DNA of 64,000 bases from Undaria pinnatifida (Eukaryota; Sar; Phaeophyceae; Laminariales; Alariaceae), in the NCBI GenBank assembly GCA_012845835.1, contig JABAKD010000002.1, positions 21,728,274 to 21,792,273 of the forward strand, written 5' to 3'. The notes below the pieces were generated by a model. The model was not told the origin of the DNA. It did no database searches and was given only the letters and a program-made list of their open reading frames with translations. The translations under genes were made by a program, and so were the position numbers. Positions 1 through 11,971 of this stretch are shown here, in pieces (position 1 is the first letter of the stretch; each line of letters opens with the position of its first letter).

Positions 1-307
1 GCGACTCCGGACTGTCGGTACCCTGGTACGATGGGCGAGAGGATACAATGGAAACAGTTACCTCGTGCACAATGTCGCTCCAGGGCGCGCAATATCATCA
101 AGCAAGGTATTGTCGTATTATCTCGCCTTGTTATCAATGCGTGTGTTAAACTTTCTCTTCATCAGCTACTCGTCCCTCCCATAACTGATCACGACGCGCG
201 TCAATCGAACAAGACATCATGCATCTCGAGCCTTAATCCGCAGAATGACTGACGAACATTCCGGCATTCCGTATACAACCATCCCTTTTGCCCCTCCCCC
301 ACACCAG

Positions 308-914
308 CGGAAAACTTTCTCCGGATTCAGTGGATATGCTGTCCGCGTCAGAGGTCGGGAGGCCCTCGAGCGGCACCGACAGCCACCTGAATGACCAGGT
401 CGTGCAACTGACCAACCGTATGCGATATCTCGAGACGTTGCTGCACGATCCTGATCGACATCGAGATCGCCCTCGACGATCGCACAGCTTCTCGAGCGCG
501 GGAGGAGCCGTGGCGCTGGCCAGGACAGCAGCGCGAGCCCGACGACGCGAAGGGGCCAAAAGCGGCGGCGGCGGCGGCGGCGGCGGTGGCAGCAGCAGTA
601 ATAAGCGCGCCTCACAAGACGACTGGGCGAACAACTTGTCGAAACGCTCGTGGCCTCCCCCCACGGGCACCGCGGACAACAAAAGGGTAGCGTTGCAATC
701 GCAAAGTTGCGGCGGCGGCAGCAGTGGGTCGCTCTTGTCCCCGGTAGAAGAGGTGGCCGCCGCTAGTCACGTTGCTCGATGGGAAGGCCTTACTCCCAAC
801 CAGGCCACCAGGCGTCGAAGAAATAGCGGGAGCGGGGGTAAGGTTGCGACGGGGAGAAGTAGTAGCGGCAGGGCCGCTCGCGACGTCCCTCCTGGTGGAA
901 TAGTTCTAATTTGA
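308..914 (+). CDS. Terminal exon of an unrecognised Ser/Arg/Gly-rich protein (partial)
   Basis: An open frame runs from a likely splice acceptor (pyrimidine-rich run ending CACACCAG at 307) to a TGA at 912-914, about 202 codons. The first in-frame ATG is at 336, so a short stand-alone protein of 192 residues is also possible, but the acceptor makes a last exon of a gene entering from the left more likely. The product has a short amphipathic stretch with coiled-coil character (LNDQVVQLTNRMRYLETLL), then basic Arg/His-rich sequence, a run of ten glycines followed by serines, and a Ser/Gly/Arg-rich tail. I recognise no catalytic or binding motif. The composition suggests a largely disordered scaffold or nucleic-acid-associated tail. 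Opposite-strand frames in the same place are shadows of the GC-rich repeat. The function is unknown. Confidence 0.5.
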
Positions 915-3900
915 TGCGCGCGGATTGCCGCGATGATTGTTTGGCCCTGGCCCACCCAAGCGTGGTGACTAAATGCGGCGAGCAGTAGCGATCGATGCCT
1001 CGGTTAGTTTTCTAGAAGGCAGTGTGCGGGGTGAATTAACCGCGCAATGTTTTGCAAGGGCTGTTTTTTTCTTGTCGGTGTGGGGTACTCGCGCCGATAC
1101 TCCAGCCGACTAGCGGTAGGTTTGAGATTTTTACGGTTATCCGGATAATGCGACGAAATGGTGCAAAGCGGCCGTTTTGAAAGGAAAAGGATTAACGCGA
1201 TAATGCTTAGATTGTGGTGCACGCGGCTGGATGTGCTGTGGTTGTGCTTACTTTTCACGCCAGGCATGGTGTACGATAACAGCGATTATTTTCGTCAGCA
1301 GTTCTGCCCCCTGAATGGATTTGATCTTCCATCGAAGCTGCTTTTGACCCCCTCACCCGAAAAACGGCGATGACACCAGCAGCACGACCCCCATGAATAC
1401 TACTATCAGGGGAAAGCAGCATCAGGCGTGTCGTCCATGTTGCAGTCGACGGTCGAGACCACCCGCGCGAATTGGAAAGGAGCAAACCGAGTAATCGGAC
1501 CGTCGTAACACTACCGTAGTTTTGATCCCTTTAGGATTAACTCTCATTCGGCTATTCCTCAGATGGCTATCTTTTCTTCGCCACGGTTATTTAACCTTCA
1601 CCAAGGTTAGTTAACCGCCCCGCTTTTTTTTTTTTTTTTTCTTGTACCGAGGCTATTTTATTGGGGTTTGTTGACCGAGGTTGAATTACCGCTTGTTGCG
1701 TCTCCGCTTTAGTGAAGCCCGACGCGACTTTTACATGTTCAGGACTTACATACAATCATCCGGAGAAAGCGCAACGTTAGGCGGACACGTGCTGTGCGTA
1801 CCGGAAAAAAATATTCTTCTCGTAAGATTCTGCCGACACTATGTTGTTAGCCGCTTCTCGCACTGCAAAGGAAGGCAGACCTCGGTCCCTTTCAACGTGA
1901 AACGTGGCCGAAGGAGTTGCCGACAGCGGCAAAAAGGCGAAAACTACGAGGAGAACCGTGTTGAAGTATCGATAGGATAGCATGATGCAACCGCTCGACC
2001 TTGTTTACACCCTTGTCTAAACAAACGTGCACGCTGCATGACTGCGATTGGATATATCATTTCGAAGAAGAAGTCCCTTCTTGTGCGTGCTCTGACACAC
2101 TACGTTACGGCAAGTCCACGTCTTGGGGGGTGCGGGCCCCTGTGCCTCGCACCCACAGAGCCTATACTATGTGGCCCTTCCCCGAAATCTCCCACGACCA
2201 CATCGGGCACGCACGCATGCACGCTCACTCACATGATTTCAAACCGATTTATATTTTGGCGAGATGATTGCAGATAAATGGTAAGAGAATCGTGAATACG
2301 GAAGACATGTGCTCAATATATCCTACGAAAAAAAACACGTACCACCCGTATCGAATATATATATGCTTGGAGGGAGGAGGAGACTTTTCCAGCGCCCCCC
2401 ACGGGTATCAAAAACGCAAACGCGAAACATTCAATCGCTGTATTTTTCTTAATGAAGAATATTCTAACAGCGTCAGTCAGCCGCATCCATTCGCTGTGTT
2501 TATACCCCACCATGGTGGCCGAATGAAGCTCCTCTCCCATGCAAATCGTCGCTCGAAATGCAAACAAGAACCCGCTCGTGTGTGGGCGAGTCACGGCAAC
2601 TAATATAATAGCGCCTCTGCCTCCCTAGCTTTCCTGCCTCGAATTCAAACCCGGTACGCCGCAACATTATGAAATTCATGCACAACATCTATCTACCCAA
2701 CACCGAAGTACCCCCAAGCAGCCCATCCAACGTCTTAGCACGGTCCCTGCTGGCTTCTAACCATTATTTGAAGGCAGAGGACCTCCCAGAAAACCTCCCA
2801 CCCCCCCCGAGTCGGGACCAAAACAAACACGTGAAAAAGAACTACCAACCAAAAGGCGAGCCAAATTTCTCTCGTCCGCTCATAGTGGCGGCCGGCGCTG
2901 ACGGGTACGGTGATGCTGCGCCCCTCCCGCAGATACCCGGTGGCAACCGGTAATTCCCCGGCCCAGGCCCCTGTGTGTTGGGTTTTACACGTGGAAAAGG
3001 CGTGGCAGGGAAAGGGGATCAATGAATGCCTCGTACGGTCGAGTGTTAGCGACGCGCACGAAGCCGAACCGACGAAGCTGTGGGTGTAAATAGTCCAAAC
3101 CATTGCACAAGAGCCAGCCACGACGTTGTCTCCCTCGAAAGTGGAAATTAAAAACGGAGCCGAGAGGATGGCTGAATGTACCGCGCTTGTGCGGGAGGAC
3201 ATCGAAGGCGCTACATTGATTTACCGTGGGAAACAATCATCATCATCATTTATTATGCGGTGCCTGCAGATTATTATGCTCCTCCTCGGAAGAAGCCGTC
3301 GGAAGGAATTGACGCGATTTTAACCACGATGTGTTGTTGTGGTCATTCCAGCCCTACATACACGCCAAGCATCCTTCTCACAGTGCACGAAGGACTCACC
3401 ACGTCATCTTCACTTCCGGGTTTCCCCATCCTGGGGGCCTTCGAGAACTTCGCACCGCTTTTGTTGCATTTTCTCGAGTCGATCTGAGCATGTGTAGACC
3501 CACAAAGATGACACACGTGCGCAAGAGGGCAAAGGGCCATACCTTTTGATTGTGTTTTTTTTTTACTTTAGGCAGGTTGATTCAAAATTCACGTCAGAGA
3601 CGCCCGCAACCGCCTCCGCGATGGTAGCCCATGGTGGGCACTGAGGAGGCGGCGTGGGTGCGTCCACACCGGCAATTGATATGCAGCTGTGCTTCAACAA
3701 TTGTCACCACCCCCCCAGTGTCCCAAAAAGGAGGCACGAAGCTCTCACACATGGCACGCATTCACTGCGTTAACCATTAGTTTACCCGTTTTTCTGCTGG
3801 ATGAGAAAAAAAGTCACAAAAAGTGTACCAGGTATGTGTTTTGCCCAAAACGTGGGTTCAGTTCTAAAAAAGGGGGTTGAAGCAATCGTCTCATTTTGTG

Positions 3901-4433
3901 ATCGGCTCTTTCGATAGAATACAAAAACATACGCATGCCCCGACTGCCGCCTCGTGGTGCAGGGCTAGCCGTGTCAAGAGAGCAGACGCTGGGTGTGCTT
4001 TTTGGGCCAAGGCTGCGCTACACCGTACGCTAGTATTGTTCTAGTGTTCTGGTCGCTTTTAAGGCTTTTTCGCCGGCTTGGGGCCATTTCGCGCTAGCGG
4101 CTGCCGCTCGACTTGCTGCTTGGCTTCGTTCGCGGTAGTATGCACCTCCCACGGATTTATTTGCTGTTCGGTTCCTTTCACGATATCGTGCACCGCCCAC
4201 GGAATCGTTTGCTATTCTGTGTTCGCGATTTTTATGCACCTGTTTGCCATTCAGTTTCGTGGTTTTATGCAGTGCCAAAGGAGTTGCTTGCTAATTTCGG
4301 TTTAACTATGTGCACCGCCTACGGAGTTTGCTTGTTTCGTTACACTGCGCCAACAAAACATGTCCGAGTCCGTTTTCGAGCGGCCAACCCTCGGCAGTAA
4401 ACACGGAAAGTATGATCCTATAATTCCGTGGTA
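915..4433. other. Spacer between two convergent genes
   Basis: No exon with convincing coding character was found here. The stretch holds long T runs (around 1625-1643 and 3547-3557), AT-rich tracts, and a degenerate tandem repeat at 4130-4340 (listed separately). It should contain the 3' untranslated regions of the gene ending at 914 (+) and of the SHIPPO gene ending at 4434 (-). The short open frames (for example 1681-1980) have no supporting splice context or family motif. Confidence 0.5.
4125..4340 (-). repeat. Degenerate tandem repeat of about 48 bp, readable as a 16-residue unit
   Basis: On the minus strand, units containing TCCGTGGGCGGTGCA or close variants recur at roughly 48-bp spacing, with two good copies and several decayed ones. 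Because 48 is a multiple of three, the two best copies read in one frame as NDSVGGARYRER and NKSVGGAYYRER, inside an 82-codon open frame (4030-4278) that ends with a stop. It lies just downstream of the SHIPPO gene's stop. It may be a decayed coding repeat or a plain minisatellite; I see no splice signal that clearly joins it to the gene. Confidence 0.5.
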
Positions 4434-7400
4434 TTAACCCGTGAGTCTTGCCTGCATCTCTCCGGTCGCACCCGGGACGGAGTACTCGCCAGGCCCAACG
4501 TCGGCAGTACTTTGGACCAGCAAATCCGGACGGTTTCCGGTGCCAAAACCCACGCCGTTGTGACTTCGCTTGGTAGACAAAACCTTTTTCGGTGCGGGCG
4601 CGAAAATTTAGCGTAGGCAGTTTTTGGTTCGCGATCGGGAGGCGAGCGAGAGGCTTGCCACGAGAAAATGCTAGAAAAAACGACGAAGGGCCAAGCGGAG
4701 GCAGTTTTAGAAGGTTATGCGGAGACTGATTCTCCGATAGCCTCCCCCCAAAACCAGCGTTTTTCTTTAACGAACGTTTCAATGAATCATGGCTGATCGA
4801 CACGAGGAAGGATGCTATGGACAAAATATGTTCGAACATTTTCCTGTTTTGCAAAGGGCTGCCGAACGATGACGTCGGGGTAGCAAGGGGCACCGTTTTC
4901 CAGGAGATGCGGCCGGGAGGTGGTTTCACAACCAGCGATTTCGTTAAAGAAAAGTTGGGGGGGCTATCGTAGAACGACTCCGGAGCGTTTTGTCCTCAAG
5001 CGACCCGGACCCCCAGATGCACGTTGCGTGCACCCGAGAAATACCGTCGTCGGTGGCTTTTCATTTGTGAAGCTCGGTCGCTGGTGGCCGTTGTTGTGGT
5101 GTGCACTTTCGGTTTGAGGGTGGATCGCTCTGAGAACAACAGTTGCGCTTTACATTTGCCGTTGGCGCCCTGTGGGCGCTTATCGGAGTCACACGGGTTC
5201 GCGAACCGCGTGGCGCCGTCACATTGGAGTCCGCCTTCGACAGATTCTACCGTCCGCACCTCTCGATGTTTACCGCAGGACGACAATTGGGTTTTCCACG
5301 TTTGTTTGTTTGCCCATAGACCCCTGTCGGGGTTTTCGCTCGCAACAGAGACACACGTTCAAACCGCATACAATAGTATAATTGAAGCGATAACATCGAA
5401 CCGTCTAATCGATACGACGCATGTAGAGATATAAGCTCGGGCAGCGGTCGGGTGGCGTGCTTTTTTAGTTGTTCTTTCGCCGGTGTAGTGCTTGGGGAAG
5501 GAAAACAAATCATACTACGTCGCTGAATTGACGGCACCTGCTTTCCCACGCCAGTTGGAAGGTTATACTGGCCAGGTCCGGGTGCTCGGCAAGTGTTTTC
5601 CCTCGCAGCCGCGCCGACATCTTTGGGAAACGTGTACTGCGTGAAGGGAAATATGTTCAAGCAAAGCACAACCCCAGGTTGGAAGAGTGCGATAAGCACG
5701 CGACAGCAGGCGAACGATGGGGTTCGTCGATAAAATATAAGCGACGAACAGTTCCACATGAGCACCTGACAAGTACTTGCTTGGTCCGCGTGGATGAAGA
5801 AGTGCCGACAGCCGCTGGCTTGGTGATCACAAAAAAAGTTGCCAGGTAGCGTCGAAGGTGTGTATCAGCAGCCCGGTACAAATATCCGTCCGCCGCTTTT
5901 TCGTATCGTTCAGATGATTTCAGCTATAGCTTTCACCGTCTCCTGGAGCCATGAGTTCTGCCCCCGTTTTTTACCACGTGGTGTGCATGGTGGCACTCAC
6001 GACCCGAACACCGTTGTGAGCCGGCATCACTGACTTCGGCACCGGCAGCCTTTTCCAACCCTGACGATATCGTAATTGTTTCACGCCGACCCTACGCCAC
6101 TTTGGGCGTAAATATAATAACCAAGTTGTATGGATATTATTATGCAATTGAATCTAATATTGACGTACATAGTGGTTAATAAAGTGAATGTAATGAGAAG
6201 GAAGGGTGGGGCAAGGGCAGCATGTGGATGTGATTTTGCACACCTCTGACAGATCACAATCATATAGAGATCATATAGATCATGTAGATCAGCTGCAATC
6301 GTTGATCCTATGACCGCCGTCAAAAGATGTTGTGCAGGATCTGTATATATATATTTCGGTCGAGCACAGATTCAACCCCCGGAAGCATGCGCTAGATCAT
6401 GCAGGTCGTGGGGCTCCCATCCGGCAACACGAGCTAGACGGTACAGATCTTCCTGAAATATCTAGATGATCAAATGGGGATAGATCATCTGCCCGAAGTG
6501 TATATTTTTTGTCAGCGCACCTTTGGAGCATTATCTTCCTGGGGGTTGACAATGCCCATCTTGTAGTGCCCTGGCCCGGGCTCCATTTGGCACGTGCGAT
6601 CAATGGCCTGAGCATGGGCACAGAGAGAAGAGAGGCATTTGTTTCTTGTACGGGGGCAGACGCACACGAGGAATGGCGTGCAAAAACCATCGACCCTCCC
6701 TTACCAGTCCTTTGTTGTCTCGACTTGTCGACTCGCGTTTTTTTTTTTTTTCCGTTTTTCTAACGTACGTATAGCACGATCGAGAATAACGATCCTAACC
6801 GCATAACGTGGGATATCCATCAAAATTAACGTTCATTCACAAGGCGCTTTGCCGCATTACGCCTGGTTCTGTTTCTTCACAGCCATCGCTGCTCGCTGGT
6901 GCAAGCAATACGCCCGTCCTCCCGACGCCAGCTAAGCGGTAGGTCCCCTCCTACAACGCTAAAATAAAGACGGATGAACACTCCGTTTCGTCAGGCATGC
7001 CCTCTTGATTTGACCAGAAAGAGCAATTCGACTCAGTTGGGTTCTTGTGGGCGAGCGCTGGAAGGTAGAAAACACAAGTTCGTAAAAAAACGGCTCACTT
7101 TCAAATCGGGAGACCCGAACTTTTCTCGCCCCCGCATTGTGAAACTTGGAGGAGATCGGATCATGCTGCTCGGGTTCACGAACCTGGCCGAAAACAACAA
7201 AAGAAGAGCACTGCCAAAATCATTGACAACCGAACGTGGTTATTCTCGGAAAGATATCCCAACAAAATCACAAGCACAGGCAGGGTGTTCAAAACGTACG
7301 GCGTGCCAACTCTCAGCCGTCCACGCCCAGGCGACAACGGATGAGAGGACCCGGGTGTATGCGGCATTGGCATGCACGGCATCACGGAATCAAGTTAGAT

Positions 7401-9691
7401 AAGCTGCAGCCACGATGTACCACGCTGTTCGGAAATGAAATCACCGTTTAAGCATTAATATCAATAACCAAGCGGTCCATATATCTCAGAACAGAGTTGT
7501 ATGCAGCTCTGGCGCGCTCACATGGTTGACTTAAGCTGGTACGCCCCTGGTCCGGGAGCCTCCGCCCCGCCTTCTTGGAGGGGGGGGCGGCCTGCTGTGC
7601 CGAAGCCAATCTGCGTGTTGCGGATATCGAACCGGGCGGCGCCAAGTGTCAGTAATGGACGGCTGATGGTGGCGGTACTGCGTCCAACATTGAAAAGCGA
7701 CCCGTGCAAGCTTGGCGGCGATACGCACTGGTCAACGGGTCCCGAGACTAGCAACGGGCGACGTTGAACGCCCTGTTCGCGTCGTGAAACGTACCACGGC
7801 GAACCTTACCGCAAAGTTTTTCCTGTTTATAAACGTGCGTATATAGACTACACGTACAGGCTATAGTCTTCCTTGAACGCGTGTCATTCTGCCAGCCTTT
7901 TTGTCGCCTGCTGGTTGTGTGACTGCTGTCGATGGCGTGCATGGCTTTTCGATGAATGCGCGGAGTCAACACTGCGTCAGATGTCAACATATTACCAAGC
8001 CGAGCCTGTTCGACGCACAACTGTACCGCCAACTCCCCACCGGCGCACAACCCTTGCGTGTGATACTCCAAAAACTGTCCGTCACTTCGAGCCGCGAATC
8101 GGGTTAGTCGAGCATGAGTACAAATGACCAATTATTCGGTACAGCATTACAGGGTTTTATTACATAGTGTCATATAGTATAATGTACAGTGATATAATCC
8201 ACATTTTCACCGCCGAATTTGGGCGCCTCGAATCAGTGGCTCTGCACCTTTATCAGAAACGGGCTAAAGAATACCTTGCTGGCGCAGTGAAAACGAAAAA
8301 AACAATGCCGGGGCGGCGAAAAATATCGACATGGAAAGGACACGGAAGCTAAGTTCAAGACTGCCAAGACACAGGGAAGAAAGCCACTCGCGAGACCGAA
8401 AGTGACCTCCCTTCCATAGCCTCGACCAAAAGCGACCTCCTTATCCTACCTTAGGAACAAGACAGGTCTACTCTAGCACTGCCACTTGTTTGTTTAACGT
8501 GCGTACTCCGGATGGCGGATACACGGGCTTCACCATCTTTGCCACAGCAGGGCTTGTGTAGAGTAGCCGTACACAGTATTATTGGCGGAACTACACGCAC
8601 CAATGTTTTGGTTGCAGCCGAGCGCTGCAGATTGTTTTGGATGACGGCTGGCTCGAATCCTCGTCCCCGCAATACTACGTGCACAGCACCTGTTGTGGTG
8701 TCTTACCTTCGGGGCGCTCCGGACGGTCTCGTTGTAGCTATCCATGAGCGTTCGCCTCATCTTCAGCTTGTCCGCCGATCTCATTTTAGCCGCGGTGGGT
8801 AAATACTCACCACCCAGACTGCCAGCACAAGAACACGGGGGAACCAAGCGTTCTCGGCGAATAGTTGTGGTATATTGTTATGGATTCGTTGATGCATGAA
8901 GCAACGCACTAAGTAAGGTGTAAGGAAGTGATTTTTTTTGTTGTCACCTTTTTAGAGGTGCAGCCGCGTTTGTGGGGACGCTATTTTGAATTATCGTAGG
9001 TTCATGACAGGGTTTTCGTGTAAGACCCGACCGACCCTGACGCTCTCATTCCTTCTTCCGTTGCCGGTTGAAGGAGCGCGACCGCAACCATCTATCTGCG
9101 AGGTGCACGATACCAGACGATGCAGGTAGCACCCTAGATTTTTCAAGGAGCTCGATCACACTGATCAACGCCAGAGGAGAATTGGGGGAGGTGCGTCTAG
9201 CATTCGCAGTTTTTTGTTGTTGTTGGATACATTATTACGTCGTTTGCCATCCGACAATGTGCCGCGTTTTGTGTCAGCATTAAGAAATGCGGTAAAATAA
9301 TCGAAAACCCCAGACCATGAAGCAGTAAAAGCGTAAAACCATGAATCCAACAACCAATAACTACGACGTATACTAGATATGCGTCCATGTCATCCTGACC
9401 CTCCCCCAGCGCCAAATCCACCTCCCATGCGTTTTCAAGGAACCGTCGAACGGTAACCCGTTGTCCACATAAATTACTGGTTTGTAACTGCTGCGCGCAT
9501 TTTTCAACGCGCTTTTGCTTTTGGCTTTTCTTGATCTCGGGAGTTCGTGTCATTTCATCATCGTTTAGATCGTTGGCACTATTTGACAACGCTGCACAAC
9601 GTCGGATATCAAACGAAACACTACTAAGCGCCAACGATGCTTGCCTGTATGCGTTCTCAGTGAGTCTGTACGCATACGAACTGTGTACCAT
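4434..9691 (-). CDS. SHIPPO / sperm-tail PG-rich repeat (STPGR) protein, nine exons
   Basis: Exons, in coding order: 9691-9374, 9036-8948, 8818-8707, 7610-7522, 7183-7099, 6607-6521, 5636-5538, 4977-4894, 4583-4434 (stop TAA at 4434-4436). All junctions keep phase, giving about 370 residues from an ATG at 9691 that follows in-frame stops. The diagnostic PGPG-x-Y motif appears as PGPGAY (7522-7610), PGPGHY (6521-6607), PGPGQY (5538-5636) and VGPGEY (last exon), with a degenerate LGGEY in 8707-8818 and PPPGRI in 4894-4977. Each motif is preceded by the family's short spacer (SAPKIGFGTAG, SPPSFTMRGREKFG, NAPKYTFPKDVG, SPPNFSLTKS). Known members decorate the sperm tail or axonemal microtubules, so a structural flagellar role is likely. 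The first exon lacks a PG motif and is least certain, as are the acceptors at 9037, 4978 and 4584. The four exons with clear PG motifs are firm. Confidence 0.75.
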
Positions 9692-9812
9692 TAACTATTA
9701 TTAGTAGCTCATCGCCAAAGTCTATACCCGTGGTCACCACAATGCCTAATGAGCCTCGTATCACATAGGGAATGGGGATTTTGTTGCACGCGATCAGCCA
9801 ATATACCTTCAG

Positions 9813-10175
9813 GTATTAACCCATTTCCCGACGTCCAATTTTGTCCTGGTCAAATCCCAAGCATTTAGTTCCCGTATTGGGAGTGCGGTGCTAAAAAGGT
9901 TATTAGTTAACTTTACGTCGACGGCCATCGTTATGCTTCTTTCGCAGGTCGTGAAAACCTTAGAAGAAACCCAGTCTGTGGTCCGGGATGATATTGCAGT
10001 GCAAGGGTGCTTCGCCGCGGCGGGCTGACTCCCATTTGCTACGGCTCCGCGCATGCCCCTAATGAGAGAGGATGTATTATACCCGGCAGTACGTAAACGA
10101 ATCCAGGCCATGAATGCGACAGAATACTGCCAACAGCAGTTGCATCAAGAACAAGCCATCTTGGCGCGAAGACAA
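9813..10175 (+). CDS. Possible hemerythrin-like (HHE) exon with one in-frame TGA
   Basis: A plus-strand frame of 121 codons runs from an acceptor (CTTCAG at 9807-9812) to a donor (CAA|GTAGAT), broken only by a TGA at 10026-10028. After the stop it reads REDVLYPAVRKRIQ and then QQQLHQEQAILARRQ. This resembles the third and fourth helices of hemerythrin/HHE iron-binding domains (an E-E/D-VLYPA-x-RKR element followed by an H-x-E helix). Before the stop it reads LLSQVVKTLEETQSVVRDD, also helical. An ATG lies in frame at 9933. The TGA could be a nonsense mutation (pseudogene), a sequence error, a selenocysteine codon, or part of a mis-modelled exon. The opposite strand is open over 9809-10111 too, so strand choice rests on motif quality. 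HHE assignment is tentative. Confidence 0.4.
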
Positions 10176-11190
10176 GTAGATTGCTCTGTTAATACGTGTT
10201 CAGGAAAGCAGAGAAAGCACGCAGGGCACACCACCAACATTGCCGTATCCGTACGCGATCGCAAAATCCTCGGTCTATCGTATCGTATCAACATGCAGAA
10301 AATACGTACATAGATCACGTACAATTGCAAAGCCTTGCAAAGCCTTGACGTGACGCCAGGTACGGCACTGCTGTACCACGAGCGCGGACAAGTATTGGTG
10401 GCTGCACTACCCCGCCCAACTTGCTACCAATCTGCAACGGTATATGAACATATCAGAGCACAGGCAAGGCTCAAGAACACAGGAAAGGCTGCTGGGTGCG
10501 AGCTGTTGGCGCTCGACGCCCAGTCAGTCTCTCCTCCACAGCATGTGCCGACCACCAAGACGGAGAATACAGGCTCACTATTTACCTGGTAGGTACTCGA
10601 ATAAAAAACTCACCGTTTCGTAGATACGCACGCAGATATTGCACGAGGAGCCACCGACATCGCAACTTGCGCATGCATAATAGTGAGCTAGACTACGAGT
10701 ATGTATATGGCATCGTCATACACATCGTCATACCAGGCATTTATACATGTCGACATCTGTATCTTGCCTGTTTGACACCAGGTCGGCCCTGCTGTTGGCC
10801 GGTTGACCCGCCATTGCAGTAACCTTGCCACCAGTCAACGCTGCAACAACTAAAGCTAATAGCTCCCCGTGTCTCTTGGACAGATGGCGTACACTGAGCG
10901 GGGCTGAGAAGCGAATGCCGTTCGATGCAGGCTGGAGTTCACACAACACGAATCACTGCTCCTTGCTCCTTGCTCGCTTTGTTCGGGTGCTTTCTACGAC
11001 ATGAAACCGTTTTTTTCTCCAACCGAAAGGTATTGCGCCGCACGTTAGAGAAACGATATGTGGTGCGTCGCTCATGGCCGCTCTCTGCCTTGAAGCCGTG
11101 GTAGCTGCCGTACCGCCTCTGCAACAACGCTGCAAGGCCTCAGCCGTCTGGCCTCGGGGTTTCGGTGCGCACAACTGTCGGGAGCAAAGC

Positions 11191-11321
11191 ATGGGAGACG
11201 ATGGCTGCTCTGCATCGGAGTTAAGGCGTCGGTATCATATGGGAGGAGACCTCAAGGATGACCATTTGACAGCACCTCAGCTTCGGGCTCGGTACGGTAT
11301 CAAGAAGAACACTGAAGGTTG
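11191..11321 (+). CDS. Exon with SELRRRY / QLRARY motif, probable downstream exon of the same plus-strand gene
   Basis: The frame from ATG 11191 reads SASELRRRYHMGGDLKDD and then HLTAPQLRARYGIKKN: two copies of a short ELRxRY / QLRARY module about 20 residues apart, each with charged, helix-forming context. Two donors are possible: GAAG|GTTGGT at 11317 (phase 1) or GGTTG|GTGCCT at 11321 (phase 2). Only the second joins in frame to the terminal exon at 11830-11971. The ATG may be internal, because an AG acceptor lies just upstream (GGGAG at 11180-11184). Molecular function is unknown; linkage to the HHE-like exon is inferred from strand and proximity only. Confidence 0.4.
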
Positions 11322-11829
11322 GTGCCTCTCACGAGTGATATATGGACGTGTACCTGCAGATCAGGTTTTTTGTTTTGTCGCAGGGGTTGGCGTGGGAGGG
11401 TAATGTGTCACTGTACAGTGTTGTGCGGTACACGGTTTTTGACAAACGTGGATTTTCGTCAGGATTCGGCTTTTTGTTTCGGAGAAGCGGCCTCACCGTT
11501 ATCGCCTGCCACGTCTATCTTTACTTGAGCTCATTGACCAGCATTCACGACTCTCGTATGAGTACATGGACTTCATCTCTGCGTGTCATTTGCCATTGTT
11601 GCGTGGTTCGGGTTCACCATGGGCACACATATATTTTCTCGACCGCATTTATCTCTCGCGGCCTACGACGTCAGTTGATCTTTCCTGCCAACAAACATAA
11701 CCTTGACCATATGATACAGCAGCTAATCAAGCTTTCCAGACGGTCGGTGGTTGACTATGTATTGTTATTGGTACGCCGTGCGTCGTAAAGGGCGAAGGCG
11801 ATGTCGAGCTCATACAATACGTACGTTAG

Positions 11830-11971
11830 TGCTTTTTTTGCGCTAAAAAACAATCCGGGTGGCGAGGCTCCTTTACCCAAAAATGTAAATGCCGACGACG
11901 CCAGCGCAGAAGTATTGGGCAGTATGGAGCTAGGGATCGACAACTGCTTAGCAGAGGAGTCACTGCTGTAA
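11830..11971 (+). CDS. Short terminal exon, acidic C-terminus
   Basis: Following the acceptor GTACGTTAG, the frame gives KNNPGGEAPLPKNVNADDA and then EVLGSMELGIDNCLAEESLL before a TAA at 11969-11971. Its acidic, ordered composition looks coding. It starts with one base that completes a codon begun by two bases, which fits the alternative donor at 11321 of the preceding exon. An ATG at 11801 is also in frame, so an independent 56-residue peptide cannot be excluded. No family is recognised. Confidence 0.35.

Noticed and set aside
4306..4929. 207-codon minus-strand open frame as a single-exon gene
   Set aside because: Only its start region (4894-4929) is in the SHIPPO frame; further on the SHIPPO motif VGPGEY is in a different frame, so the long frame is mostly intron.
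10821..10945. Exon candidates on both strands (LSVRHLSKRHGELLALVVAA on minus, LLDRWRTLSGAEKRMPFDAG on plus)
   Set aside because: Each looks mildly coding and they overlap; no phase link to neighbouring exons could be established.
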